Shown here piece by piece: positions 16,899-25,815 of a stretch of DNA of 64,000 bases. Below the pieces are notes generated by a model, which searched no databases, was not told the origin of the DNA, and saw only the letters and a list, made by a program, of their open reading frames with translations. The stretch is from NCBI RefSeq assembly GCF_023674465.1, contig NZ_CP098400.1:868001-932000 (forward strand), read 5' to 3'. Numbering within the stretch: position 1 is the first letter of the stretch; each line of letters begins with the position of its first letter. This DNA is from Xiashengella succiniciproducens (GTDB lineage Bacteria; Bacteroidota; Bacteroidia; Bacteroidales; Marinilabiliaceae). The position numbers and the translations under genes were made by a program.

Positions 16899-18767
16899 AT
16901 GGGAGATTCGCTTATTGTGCTTGTCGTACTTGCGCTGGCCATTGTTTTTTTTGTTAGTGGAAGACTGCGTTCTGATATTGTGGCACTTCTTGCCCTTGTT
17001 ACGCTGATGTTGTTTGGAATACTCACTCCGGCTGAGGGACTGTCGGGTTTTTCGAATTCCATAGTTGTGATGATGATAGGACTGTTTGTAGTGGGAGGTG
17101 GCATTTTTCAGACAGGACTTGCAAATATTATAAGCAACAAGATATTGAAGCTGGCAGGAACAAATCCTCTATCTCTGTATCTGCTTGTGATGCTTACCAC
17201 AGTTGCGATAGGTGCATTTGTGAGCAATACGGGTACCGTAGCAGTTATGCTTCCGATTATTGTGTCTCTTTCGGCAGCTGCCGGTATTAGTGCCAGCCGT
17301 TTGCTGATGCCCTTGGCTTTTGCAAGTAGCATGGGTGGAATGCTGACCCTTATTGGAACACCGCCCAATCTTGTAATCAGTAATGAGCTTGTCAAGAACG
17401 GATATGAGGCTCTGTCTTTCTTTTCATTTGCGCCAGTTGGTGCGGTCTGCGTGGTACTTGGAGTCGTGGTGCTCTGGCCTTTATCCAATTTATTTCTATC
17501 AAAGAAAAGATCGGATGAAGGGGGTACAAAAGGCAATAATAAGTCAGCAAAAGATTTGGCAAAGGAGTATCAGATATCAGAGAATCTTTATCGTCTCAGG
17601 GTTGGATATAATTCATCACTAGTATTCAAGAGCGCCCAGGAACTGGATATAGCCAACAGATACAGCATAGTCATACTTGAGATCAGACGAAAGGAAGAAG
17701 GCCGGCGTAGTCTGTTTTCGAAAAGTGTTAGCCAGAGGATGGCAGCACCTACCACTATCATATATGCAGGAGATGTACTTTATGTAATGGGGGAATTTGA
17801 AACTGTAAAGGAGTTTGCTGAAAAATACCAGCTTGAATGGATTGTGGTCGGGGACAGTGAAGAAGGTCTTCCTGTACAAGAGGAATTGGGTGGTGGTGAG
17901 ATTGGAATCGCTGAGGTGGTAGTACTATCCAATGCATGGCTGGTAAATCAGAGGGTGATGGATTCGGGTTTCAGGGAAAAATATCATGTCAATATCCTGG
18001 GTATTCAGCGTAGAAAAAGCTACATTCTTAATGATCTGAAGAATCAGAAGATACAGTCGGGCGACGTATTATTGGTTCAGGGTAAGTGGAAGGATATATC
18101 GCTGCTAAGGGAGAAGACAGGTGAACTGGTAGTTGTGGGTCATCCCGAACAAGAGGCTGCAAAGAGTCTGATCGTCAACAGGGCGCCTGTAGCTGCGATT
18201 ATTCTGGTTGCTATGGTTGCAGCCATGGCTTTCAACCTGGTATCTGCCGTTACTGCCGTTATGGTTGCAGCCCTTCTTATGGTAATTACTGGCTGTCTTC
18301 ATAATGTGGAGGAGGCATACAAGACTATCAACTGGGAAAGCATTGTGCTTATCGCAGCTATGTTGCCTATGTCGATAGCGTTAGAAAATACAGGTATATC
18401 AAAGATGGTAGCAGTATTTCTAGTTGAGCAACTTGGCTCCATGGGTCCGGGCTTCCTGCTTGCCGGAATCTATGTTGCAACATCTATACTAACGATGTTT
18501 ATAAGTAACTCTGCAACAGCCGTACTTTTTGCCCCTATTGCAGTACAGTCTGCTATTGAGTTGGGTGTCAACCCTCATCCGATGCTGTTTGCAGTTACCG
18601 TTGCTGCCAGTATGTGTTTTGCAAGTCCGTTCTCCACACCACCGAATGCTCTGGTTATGTCGGCAGGCAGGTATAACTTTATGGACTATGTAAAAGTGGG
18701 CCTTCCGGCACAGCTAATCTTCGCTGTTGTGATGATTCTGATTCTGCCTCTTATCTGGCCGTTCTGA
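16899..18767 (+). CDS. SLC13/DASS-family permease with TrkA-C domains
   Basis: The likely start is the ATG at 16899 (622 residues); a GTG at 16845 would add 18 residues not typical of the family. The protein has an N-terminal half of membrane helices (residues 1-210; TGTVAVMLPIIVSL and SSMGGMLTLIGTPPNLVIS). Two TrkA-C (RCK_C) regulatory domains follow (about 250-430; IANRYSIVILEIRR and VMDSGFREKYHVNILGIQRR). A second membrane half has the mirrored signature FISNSATAVLFAPIA and SPFSTPPNALVMSAG. Such Na+-coupled carriers move dicarboxylates, sulfate or similar anions; the substrate cannot be chosen here. No partner genes adjoin. Confidence 0.88.
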   Translation: MGDSLIVLVVLALAIVFFVSGRLRSDIVALLALVTLMLFGILTPAEGLSGFSNSIVVMMIGLFVVGGGIFQTGLANIISNKILKLAGTNPLSLYLLVMLTTVAIGAFVSNTGTVAVMLPIIVSLSAAAGISASRLLMPLAFASSMGGMLTLIGTPPNLVISNELVKNGYEALSFFSFAPVGAVCVVLGVVVLWPLSNLFLSKKRSDEGGTKGNNKSAKDLAKEYQISENLYRLRVGYNSSLVFKSAQELDIANRYSIVILEIRRKEEGRRSLFSKSVSQRMAAPTTIIYAGDVLYVMGEFETVKEFAEKYQLEWIVVGDSEEGLPVQEELGGGEIGIAEVVVLSNAWLVNQRVMDSGFREKYHVNILGIQRRKSYILNDLKNQKIQSGDVLLVQGKWKDISLLREKTGELVVVGHPEQEAAKSLIVNRAPVAAIILVAMVAAMAFNLVSAVTAVMVAALLMVITGCLHNVEEAYKTINWESIVLIAAMLPMSIALENTGISKMVAVFLVEQLGSMGPGFLLAGIYVATSILTMFISNSATAVLFAPIAVQSAIELGVNPHPMLFAVTVAASMCFASPFSTPPNALVMSAGRYNFMDYVKVGLPAQLIFAVVMILILPLIWPF

Positions 18768-18875
18768 CCAGATAGCGCACTGAATCTGAATCATAGTTTT
18801 CTACAAATGATCAGGGATATAGGTGCCAGTCCTAAACCAGTTATGGCATGATTTGCACCTACTGACAGTGCATCA

Positions 18876-19016
18876 CTACCTGTTCTCACAGGGGCAAGGC
18901 ATGGGCTTGTATTTATAGGCAGAGCTTCTGTGGGTTGAAGCACAGGATTGCAGTGTAGAGAATGCAAGTAAAATACCCAGTATTATTACGCTTGATTTTA
19001 GTCCCTTTTTCCTCAT
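18876..19016 (-). CDS. Small lipoprotein, 46 residues
   Basis: The minus strand encodes MRKKGLKSSVIILGILLAFS and then TLQSCASTH, a textbook lipoprotein signal with lipobox LQSC and the lipidated Cys at 25. The mature part is only 22 residues, rich in Ser, Tyr and Lys, and ends KYKPMPCPCENR with a CPC motif. The gene is short enough to be missed by length cut-offs. Similar tiny CPC-ending lipoproteins occur in Bacteroidota as far as I recall, with no known function. It lies behind the terminator of the floA operon, so it is probably transcribed separately. The remainder of 18768-18875 shows nothing. Confidence 0.65.
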   Translation of the reverse strand: MRKKGLKSSVIILGILLAFSTLQSCASTHRSSAYKYKPMPCPCENR

Positions 19017-19079
19017 TACAGCACAGTATAGAAGTATTGCAATTTATACGCACAAGCAGTAAAATTGTTCGATACATAT

Positions 19080-19115
19080 AAAAAAAGAAAGGCTGACCTA
19101 GGAGGGGTCAGCCTC
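19080..19115 (-). terminator. Terminator of the clpS-nfeD-floA operon
   Basis: On the minus strand AGGCTGACC and GGTCAGCCT pair around CCTCCTA and are followed by TTCTTTTTTT, starting 15 nt after the floA stop. Confidence 0.85.
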
Positions 19116-19129
19116 TTTGCGGTTATGAA

Positions 19130-20134
19130 CTACGATATCTTATCGTCCTTATCCTTTTTCGACTTGTTACCCGGAGTTTGTTTTGACAATGATTCTCTCA
19201 TAGCAGTATCTGCTTCTATGTTTTTATATTTTACATAGTCCATGATACCAAGATTGCCGTTTCTGAATGCTTCGGCCATTGCCAGAGGTACTTCAGCTTC
19301 AGCTTCAATAACCTTGGCTCGGGCCTCCTGAGCCTTGGCCTTCATTTCCTGTTCGAGAGCCACAGCCATGGCACGTCGTTCCTCTGCTTTAGCCTGAGCG
19401 ATATTCTTATCAGCTTCTGCCTGGTCCATCATCAGTTCGGCACCAATGTTCTTACCGATATCGATATCAGCGATATCAATAGAGAGAATCTCGAATGCGG
19501 TACCTGCATCAAGCCCTTTATTAAGAACCAGTTTAGATATTGAGTCCGGGTTTTCAAGTACTGATTTGTGTGAAGCAGCAGAGCCTATCGAAGAAACTAT
19601 ACCTTCACCTACACGGGCCAATACAGTGTCTTCACCGGCACCACCAACAAGTTGCTTGATATTGGCACGAACAGTAACACGAGCTTTGGCAATAAGTTGG
19701 ATACCATCCTTAGCGACTGCAGATACCGGAGGAGTATCAATAACTTTGGGGTTAACTGACATCTGAACCGCTTCAAATACGTCACGACCGGCAAGGTCGA
19801 TGGCAGTAGCCATCTTGAAGCTAAGATCGATATTTGCTTTTGATGCAGATACAAGGGCATGAACTACCCTTTCTATATGTCCTCCGGCCAGGTAGTGGGC
19901 TTCTAGTTCATCTCTCTTGACATCATGTAGTCCTGCCTTGTGAGCTTCAATCATGGCTCTTACGATCGCAGATGGCGGAACCTTCCGGATACGCATCAGG
20001 ATCAGCTGAAGCAATGATATGCGAACTCCGGTAACAAGGGCGGAGAACCACATTACTACTGGTACATAATAAAGGAACAGGAAGAATAGGACAACTATTA
20101 TCGCTATTAATCCAAAGGTTCCGAAACTTTCCAT
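19130..20134 (-). CDS. floA: Flotillin-like protein FloA
   Basis: This 334-residue protein has one N-terminal membrane segment (about 7-29) and then the FloA/UPF0365 core ([44 protein letters not shown]-like [33 protein letters not shown]). A long Ala/Glu-rich coiled coil follows (about 240-300). FloA scaffolds membrane microdomains and affects fluidity and protein assembly in bacteria. The last 20 residues are strongly charged (KSKKDKDDK). It follows the NfeD-like gene by 6 nt, the usual flotillin/NfeD pairing. Confidence 0.95.
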   Translation of the reverse strand: MESFGTFGLIAIIVVLFFLFLYYVPVVMWFSALVTGVRISLLQLILMRIRKVPPSAIVRAMIEAHKAGLHDVKRDELEAHYLAGGHIERVVHALVSASKANIDLSFKMATAIDLAGRDVFEAVQMSVNPKVIDTPPVSAVAKDGIQLIAKARVTVRANIKQLVGGAGEDTVLARVGEGIVSSIGSAASHKSVLENPDSISKLVLNKGLDAGTAFEILSIDIADIDIGKNIGAELMMDQAEADKNIAQAKAEERRAMAVALEQEMKAKAQEARAKVIEAEAEVPLAMAEAFRNGNLGIMDYVKYKNIEADTAMRESLSKQTPGNKSKKDKDDKIS

Positions 20135-20140
20135 ATTATT

Positions 20141-20602
20141 TTAGTTTAGAGGTTTAACAATGATGTGAGTCTTGTGAACTTTGACAACTTCGATTTCAGT
20201 ACCTGGGTCCAGGTAGCCTCCGGGGAAGCGTGCTTCGATCTCCTCTTCGTTGACCCGTGCCTTACCCACTGGGTTTAACCTTGTAATCGTTACGCCCGTG
20301 TCACCCACATTGATGCTGTTTTCATCCACAGTCTGGATATTACTGTCGATCTCAGTATGAAGCATAAATCGCTTCCATGTTTTGCTTCTTAGAGCGAGCA
20401 CTACAGTGATTGCGAGCAGTAATAATGTTCCAAACAAAACGATATGCCCTGTCTGCGGTCCATAATTAGCATAGGCCATATAGATGCCGCCGCCTATCAT
20501 AGCCAGGCCGCCTAAGGCAGCAATGGTTATTCCTGGCAGGACAACGAATTCAAGTATTAGCAGGAAGATCCCTGTAATAATAAGCAATATGATTATCGTC
20601 AT
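20141..20602 (-). CDS. NfeD-family membrane protein
   Basis: This 153-residue protein has three to four hydrophobic helices (about 2-70; TIIILLIITGIFLLILEF, ITIAALGGLAMIGGGIYMAY, IVLFGTLLLLAITVVLAL). A C-terminal OB-fold domain (about 95-150) contains GDTGVTITRLNPVGKARVN and ARFPGGYLDPGTEIEVVKVH, typical of the short NfeD form. This form lacks the ClpP-like protease domain of long NfeD. NfeD proteins work with flotillin or stomatin partners, here floA 6 nt downstream. clpS ends 3 nt upstream, so the three genes are one operon. Confidence 0.92.
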   Translation of the reverse strand: MTIIILLIITGIFLLILEFVVLPGITIAALGGLAMIGGGIYMAYANYGPQTGHIVLFGTLLLLAITVVLALRSKTWKRFMLHTEIDSNIQTVDENSINVGDTGVTITRLNPVGKARVNEEEIEARFPGGYLDPGTEIEVVKVHKTHIIVKPLN

Positions 20603-20605
20603 ATG

Positions 20606-20881
20606 TTAGTTAATTGTTACAATTAATTCCCTGTCGCTGAGAAGTTGTTGCAGCTGTTCGAGTTCTACCAGAGCCCCTCTTTTAATCTCACAATAGCCTT
20701 TATAATGTGTAAGGACAGCACATTGTTCTGCCTGTTCCTTGTTGTGCAGGCATACATCCTGCAATACCCTGATCACATGTTCAAAGGTATTGACATCGTC
20801 ATTGTGAAGTATCAGCGTTCGTTCTTCCAACTGTTCCTTTCCGGCATTACTGAACTCACTTTTTTGGTCGCAAGCTGCCAT
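20606..20881 (-). CDS. clpS: ATP-dependent Clp protease adaptor ClpS
   Basis: This 91-residue protein delivers N-degron substrates to ClpA/ClpC. The ClpS core is visible: LILHNDDVNTFEHVIRVL (with the DDV-T turn that contacts the chaperone and the substrate pocket), then the helix region EQAEQCAVLTHYKGYCEIKRG. Eighteen poorly conserved residues precede it. Linkage to nfeD and floA (3-nt gap) couples a proteolysis adaptor to a membrane-domain scaffold, which is not an arrangement I recognise as standard. Confidence 0.9.
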   Translation of the reverse strand: MAACDQKSEFSNAGKEQLEERTLILHNDDVNTFEHVIRVLQDVCLHNKEQAEQCAVLTHYKGYCEIKRGALVELEQLQQLLSDRELIVTIN

Positions 20882-20953
20882 TGCATAAAGTTTGCGTTAA
20901 GATATGAAAAAAATACGTTCTTTCCTTATAACGCTTTTATTTAAAATGTGAGG

Positions 20954-23455
20954 TTAATCCATTTTTCGGGCCTCTTCGAGGGAAATCTGTTTCCCATTGA
21001 GGAAGGCTACCACAAAGGCTCCGGGAAATCCGGCCTCTCTGATGCTGTTAACACTTTCTCTTGCAGCCTCATAGTTGGACCAGGAACCCGTAAAGTACTT
21101 CTTAGTATCTGTGCCTTCAACATCAACACTCGTAACAGGAGGTATCCTGGCAAGGGCAGCAGCATTGGGTGTATTCCTGAACACACCGATTTGTATCCTG
21201 TATTCCGGTTTATCCTTTTTTGCTGTAGCAAAGGCACCTGACACAACATTTGAAGGGGTGGCGGGCATAGTGTGAGGAGCCGGGAGTTCCGCTTCCTCAC
21301 CCTTGTGAATGGCAGGATAAGAAGGTGTGCGGATTCCGGATTCAATAAACCTGGTTCCCTGACTTACTGGTGTTATAGTAGCCGGTGTAGCAGGAGCAGA
21401 GGCTCCTGCATACTGGATCTCTAGTGATTCTTCCAGCATATCGACACTATTCTTCTTCAAGGCCAGCAGGTGCTCTATCTGTTCGGGATTATAAACAGTC
21501 AGTTGTTTCAGGCTTTGCTCAGCCTCATTAAAACGAGTACGGGCATGGCTTGCAAGGTCTTCGCTTCCGGGGTTGCTGGATGTTGATCCTATAGCAATAG
21601 CCTTTTCGTAATAGTTCTTGTATTTGTAGTTGAGGGCCTTTTCATACAGCTGCAGCGACAGGTGCTTAAACTCCCTTGACAGCTGTACCAGGCTGTCCAT
21701 CTCGGCCTGAATCATTTCTTCAGCATTGCCGGAGACCCTGTCCCTGATACTGATTGTTTGCGTTCCTGCTTTGCGTGACATTTCAAGGAGTCGTGCTGAT
21801 TCAAGTGACAGGATATTACCCCATACTATCAGTGAATCAGCTCTTTGTAGTTCGGCAATCTGCCCTGTATTAAAGAATGCTTTGTAAAGTCCGTTTCTGA
21901 GTTCCTTCTTTTTCATAAACTCATTATCGGAATAAAATGTCAGTTTATAGCCAGCTATCTCAGCGAGTAGTTTTTGAAACTCACTTTCCTCAATGGCCAC
22001 CTTGTTGATAATGCTACTCTTGGGTTTGTACTGACCATTCCTCCTTAGTTGCAGGATGTAGTCATTTTCTACTTTTTGTGCACGTTGGTAATAGCCGTTG
22101 ATTTCATCTTCAAGTCCATAGGTCTCTTTCTCCAGTTCAACGATGGTCTGAACCAGCTGTTCCAGTTCGTTCCTGTCATAGCTTTGACTGTAACGTCGTC
22201 TTTTCTCACTCATCAATTGTTGCAGGCTGTCCTGTCTGAGGCTGATCTTGTAGCCTGAACGGAATATTTCCAATGCCTCCCGGCTTTGGAAATGTTCAAA
22301 GCGGGTATAGACAAGGGAGTCATTTACAACAAAGTTGAACAGATCCTCATTCTGGTAGGATCTTGAAGCATGGATGGTGGTTCCCGTTTTCCTGATTGCA
22401 GCTTCATCCAGTTGCAATAAAGCAGCCTGTTTTACTTCATTGATATCCCTGCTCAGGTTTCTAACTACTGAGTTATCCCAGATCATTTCGACGACTACAT
22501 ACTTGCCATTTTCGACACCTCTGTTGGTAGTAAACCAGGCTTTACCTGAATAGATGTCGGGTACAAGGAAGAAGTCATCATCGGGCGAGTTGAATGGAGG
22601 ACCCAGATTGGCCGGCTCTGAAAAGCTTCCTGTAGAGGGATCGAAATAAGACTGATAGATATCAAGACCACCCATTCCGCCCGGTCGGTCGGAGCTGAAA
22701 TAGAAGGTTGTTCCATCAGTCAGCAGGAAGGGATAGAGTTCGTTGTAATCACTGTTGACCTCTCCTGTAAGTTTTTCAGCATCAGCCCATGAGTCAAGCA
22801 GTCTGACAATTTTATACAGGTCGTATTTGCCATTGCTGGCCATCAATGGGAAGTATACCTCATTGCCCCTTTCAGTGCGGAACACTACCTGGTCGGCTGA
22901 TACACCAACCCTGAAGAAGTCACCTGCCTTAAGTAGCTGACCGGCATCTTTTGAGAGAGAATATAGAGAGGATATTTCCTCAAAACTTACCGTATCCTTA
23001 GCTGTTACCTTTACTGCAAAGTGCTTGTTGATAAGCTGTTCTGCACTTCTGCATTCATCGATGGCCTTTTTGGCAGCCTTTGTTAGTTCATTTTCAGTTT
23101 TCTGAGATTTCAGGAATTTATTGTAGTTTTCAATAGCCAGTTGCACTTCATATTCACGTTGGTACAGATAGCCCAGGTAGTAATATACATCCTGACTTGG
23201 TGGACGTGTTGAAGCAAGTTTCAGGCGTTGAATAGCCTCACTTCTGTTTTTATTAAGTTTACAAAGAGCAACACCATAGTAATAATTGTAGTTGTAGTCG
23301 CGGTTGTTCTTTTCAAGCAGTTTCTTGTACTTGGGCAGAGCCTCAGCATATTTTCCTTCATTGAACAGTTTGAGTGCTTCGGTTTGATCAGGTTGCTGGG
23401 CATTGATCCCGGTAATAGCAATAAAGGAAAAGATGAAGTATAGGATTTTTCTCAT
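20954..23455 (-). CDS. TPR / PD40 beta-propeller / SPOR-domain envelope protein
   Basis: This 833-residue protein has a signal peptide (1-19) and TPR repeats (about 25-150; FNEGKYAEALPKYKKLL, YYYLGYLYQREYEVQLAIENY). PD40 propeller blades follow (about 225-320; TTFYFSSDRPGGMGGLDIY). A long helical region with coiled-coil character (about 330-700) and a Pro/Ala/Thr linker lead to a C-terminal SPOR domain (about 755-825; YRIQIGVFRNTPNAAALARI and WSNYEAARESVNSIREAGF). SPOR binds glycan strands stripped of peptides, so the protein probably sits at peptidoglycan. PD40+TPR proteins of Bacteroidota often carry an OmpA domain; here SPOR takes that place. clpS follows after 72 nt on the same strand. 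Confidence 0.82.
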   Translation of the reverse strand: MRKILYFIFSFIAITGINAQQPDQTEALKLFNEGKYAEALPKYKKLLEKNNRDYNYNYYYGVALCKLNKNRSEAIQRLKLASTRPPSQDVYYYLGYLYQREYEVQLAIENYNKFLKSQKTENELTKAAKKAIDECRSAEQLINKHFAVKVTAKDTVSFEEISSLYSLSKDAGQLLKAGDFFRVGVSADQVVFRTERGNEVYFPLMASNGKYDLYKIVRLLDSWADAEKLTGEVNSDYNELYPFLLTDGTTFYFSSDRPGGMGGLDIYQSYFDPSTGSFSEPANLGPPFNSPDDDFFLVPDIYSGKAWFTTNRGVENGKYVVVEMIWDNSVVRNLSRDINEVKQAALLQLDEAAIRKTGTTIHASRSYQNEDLFNFVVNDSLVYTRFEHFQSREALEIFRSGYKISLRQDSLQQLMSEKRRRYSQSYDRNELEQLVQTIVELEKETYGLEDEINGYYQRAQKVENDYILQLRRNGQYKPKSSIINKVAIEESEFQKLLAEIAGYKLTFYSDNEFMKKKELRNGLYKAFFNTGQIAELQRADSLIVWGNILSLESARLLEMSRKAGTQTISIRDRVSGNAEEMIQAEMDSLVQLSREFKHLSLQLYEKALNYKYKNYYEKAIAIGSTSSNPGSEDLASHARTRFNEAEQSLKQLTVYNPEQIEHLLALKKNSVDMLEESLEIQYAGASAPATPATITPVSQGTRFIESGIRTPSYPAIHKGEEAELPAPHTMPATPSNVVSGAFATAKKDKPEYRIQIGVFRNTPNAAALARIPPVTSVDVEGTDTKKYFTGSWSNYEAARESVNSIREAGFPGAFVVAFLNGKQISLEEARKMD

Positions 23456-23536
23456 TAACTTGCAGTTTTATGTCTAATACGGCATCAAATTTAGTGAAAG
23501 ATAGGCAATGTTTGACAGCAATAAAAACATCTGATC

Positions 23537-23989
23537 ATGACAAAATTAACAGAAGGTAATCTGGCTCCTGATTTTTCAGGCAAGAATCAGTTTGGTAAGG
23601 AAATATCACTTGCTGATTTTAAAGGTAAAAGGCTCGTTCTGTATTTTTATCCTAAGGACAATACTCCGGGTTGCACGGCTGAAGCCTGCAACCTGAATGA
23701 CAATTATGAGACATTTCTGGCAAAGGGATATGAAGTTGTTGGCGTCAGCCCAGACAGCCAAAAGTCGCATCAGAATTTTGCCAAGAAGTATGGCTTACGC
23801 TTTAACCTTATTAGTGACCCTGAAAAAAGCATTCTTGAGAATTATGGAGTCTGGGGCGAAAAGAAGATGTATGGCAAGTCTTATATGGGTGTGCTGAGAA
23901 CCACTTTTATAATTAATGAGAAGGGGATTATTGAGAAGATTATTGAACAGGTTGATACCAAGAATCATACAGATCAGATATTGGGCTGA
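23537..23989 (+). CDS. bcp: Thioredoxin-dependent thiol peroxidase (Bcp/PrxQ)
   Basis: This 150-residue peroxiredoxin reduces hydrogen and organic hydroperoxides. The motif PGCTAEAC gives the peroxidatic Cys46 and the resolving Cys51 five residues later, typical of the PrxQ/BCP class. Preceding LVLYFYPKDNTPG and following VVGVSPDSQKSHQNF are family features. It is cytoplasmic (no signal). It diverges from the SPOR protein and precedes recA by 106 bp; whether they share a transcript is unclear. Confidence 0.95.
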   Translation: MTKLTEGNLAPDFSGKNQFGKEISLADFKGKRLVLYFYPKDNTPGCTAEACNLNDNYETFLAKGYEVVGVSPDSQKSHQNFAKKYGLRFNLISDPEKSILENYGVWGEKKMYGKSYMGVLRTTFIINEKGIIEKIIEQVDTKNHTDQILG

Positions 23990-24095
23990 TAATCTGATGT
24001 TCAGGTGCTTGGGTTCGAACATATGGATTGATTGTTTGACAAAAACTTTTTTCATAACTTCACGAAGCAAATATTTAAGGTAAAAAAATACAGTT

Positions 24096-25124
24096 ATGTC
24101 TGAACGGAAGGAAGTTAAGGAATCGAAGGTCAGTCCGGAGAAGCTTAAAGCGCTTCAACTGACAATGGATAAAATAGAGAAATCGTACGGTAAAGGAGCG
24201 ATTATGCGAATGGGCGATACAGCCTATGAGAATATTCCCGTTATACCTTCCGGTTCGGTTTCCCTGAATCTGGCCCTTGGTGTGGGTGGTTATCCACGCG
24301 GCAGGGTCATAGAGATATATGGTCCTGAGTCCTCAGGTAAGACCACTCTTGCTATCCATGCCATTGCTGAAGTTCAGAAGATGGGTGGTATTGCAGCCAT
24401 AATTGACGCTGAGCATGCCTTTGACCGTTTTTATGCTGAGAAACTAGGGGTAAATATCGAGGAACTCCTTATATCACAGCCCGATAATGGTGAGCAGGCA
24501 CTTGAAATTGCCGACCAGCTTATTCGTTCATCAGCTGTAGATCTGATAGTTATCGACTCTGTTGCAGCTCTTACACCAAAGGCAGAAATAGAAGGTGAAA
24601 TGGGCGACAACAAGGTAGGTCTTCAGGCTCGCCTTATGTCACAGGCCCTTCGTAAGCTGACCTCAAATATTTCAAAGACCAACACCTGCTGTATCTTTAT
24701 CAACCAGTTGCGTGAAAAGATTGGTGTTATGTTTGGTAACCCTGAAACCACTACCGGTGGTAACGCGCTTAAATTCTATGCTTCCATCCGTTTAGATATT
24801 CGTAAGATTTCCCAGCTCAAGAATGGTGATGAGGTAGTAGGAAGCCAGACCCGCGTTCGTGTTGTAAAGAACAAGGTAGCTCCACCATTCCGTAAGGCTG
24901 AGTTTGATATTATGTATGGAGAAGGTATCTCCAGAACAGGCGAGATTGTTGATATGGGAGTTGAGTTGGGCATTATCAAGAAGAGCGGCAGCTGGTTTAG
25001 TTATGGTGATACCAAGTTGGGGCAGGGTCGTGAGGCAGTTAAAGATCTGCTGAAGGATAATATAGAACTGGCCGAAGAGGTTGAAGCTAAAATAGTTGAA
25101 GCCGTAAAGGAGAAAATTAAGTAA
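24096..25124 (+). CDS. recA: Recombinase RecA
   Basis: This 342-residue RecA has Walker A GPESSGKT (76-83), the DAEHAFD loop, Walker [11 protein letters not shown] and the L2 loop [15 protein letters not shown]. It forms the filament on single-stranded DNA for homologous repair and SOS induction. The length is normal, with the usual acidic C-terminus. A terminator follows 34 nt after the stop. Confidence 0.98.
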   Translation: MSERKEVKESKVSPEKLKALQLTMDKIEKSYGKGAIMRMGDTAYENIPVIPSGSVSLNLALGVGGYPRGRVIEIYGPESSGKTTLAIHAIAEVQKMGGIAAIIDAEHAFDRFYAEKLGVNIEELLISQPDNGEQALEIADQLIRSSAVDLIVIDSVAALTPKAEIEGEMGDNKVGLQARLMSQALRKLTSNISKTNTCCIFINQLREKIGVMFGNPETTTGGNALKFYASIRLDIRKISQLKNGDEVVGSQTRVRVVKNKVAPPFRKAEFDIMYGEGISRTGEIVDMGVELGIIKKSGSWFSYGDTKLGQGREAVKDLLKDNIELAEEVEAKIVEAVKEKIK

Positions 25125-25158
25125 GACAGACAGCATGCTAACTGGCATTTAGCAATGG

Positions 25159-25191
25159 GGCATCCTCCAGAGAGGATGCCTCTTCTTTTTT
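25159..25191 (+). terminator. Terminator after recA
   Basis: GGCATCCTC and GAGGATGCC pair around CAGA and are followed by TCTTCTTTTTT. Confidence 0.88.
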
Positions 25192-25324
25192 GCTGTACAG
25201 CACTATTGGCAGGCATTTCAGGAAACTTATGCGACACTTGACAGCATTTTTATACCCCTGTTTTTTTTTATTGAATGAAACTGTTATATTGTGGAAGTTA
25301 AAAATTCATAACAGCTCATAAAAT

Positions 25325-25717
25325 ATGGCAGGACAAAAGGAAACTATTGAGTTGGAATACATCCTTAATACAACGCCCGGCTTACTTTTCAACAGGATCA
25401 GTACCGCATCCGGCCTGAGTGAGTGGTTTGCCGATGAGGTGAACATTGATGGTAAAGTTTTTGTACTGAGGTGGGAGGGTAGCGAGCAAAGGGTTGAGCA
25501 GACCGTGCGTAAGGAAAACAAGTTGGTTCGCTATACCTGGGTTGATGATGAGGAACTTGAAGGAGAGTGGTTTGAGTTTAGGATTAACGTCGATGAGTTG
25601 ACGGGAGATGTTGCCCTGATTGTAATAGATAATGTTGATGTTGATGAGAAGGATGATCTCATTGAGATTTGGAACCGCCAGATTGATACTCTCAAGCGTG
25701 GTTTGGGTTCCATATAA
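25325..25717 (+). CDS. START-like domain protein (SRPBCC superfamily)
   Basis: This 130-residue protein is a single START/AHSA1-like fold: IELEYILNTTPGLLFNRISTASGLSEWFADEV, then FVLRWEGSEQ and a final helix EIWNRQIDTLKRGL. The family is widespread and conserved in Bacteroidota, but I know of no demonstrated ligand or function. It is strongly acidic. It stands between two terminators (25159 and 25755), so it is transcribed alone. Confidence 0.8.
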   Translation: MAGQKETIELEYILNTTPGLLFNRISTASGLSEWFADEVNIDGKVFVLRWEGSEQRVEQTVRKENKLVRYTWVDDEELEGEWFEFRINVDELTGDVALIVIDNVDVDEKDDLIEIWNRQIDTLKRGLGSI

Positions 25718-25754
25718 TTTAACTAAGAAATTGAATTGTAATTGCTAAATTTGC

Positions 25755-25788
25755 ACCCGGATACCGGAGTATCCGGGTCTTTTTATTT
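25755..25788 (+). terminator. Terminator after the START-like gene
   Basis: ACCCGGATAC and GTATCCGGGT form a perfect 10-bp stem around CGGA, followed by CTTTTTATTTA. Confidence 0.88.
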
Positions 25789-25815
25789 ATAAAGATTTGC
25801 AGCGGCCATAACGCT

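Noticed and set aside
18787-18960. Overlapping minus-strand frame running past the small lipoprotein stop (ending ...SLIICRKL)
   Set aside because: No start codon with a plausible signal, no known motif, and it overlaps the better-supported lipoprotein in another frame.
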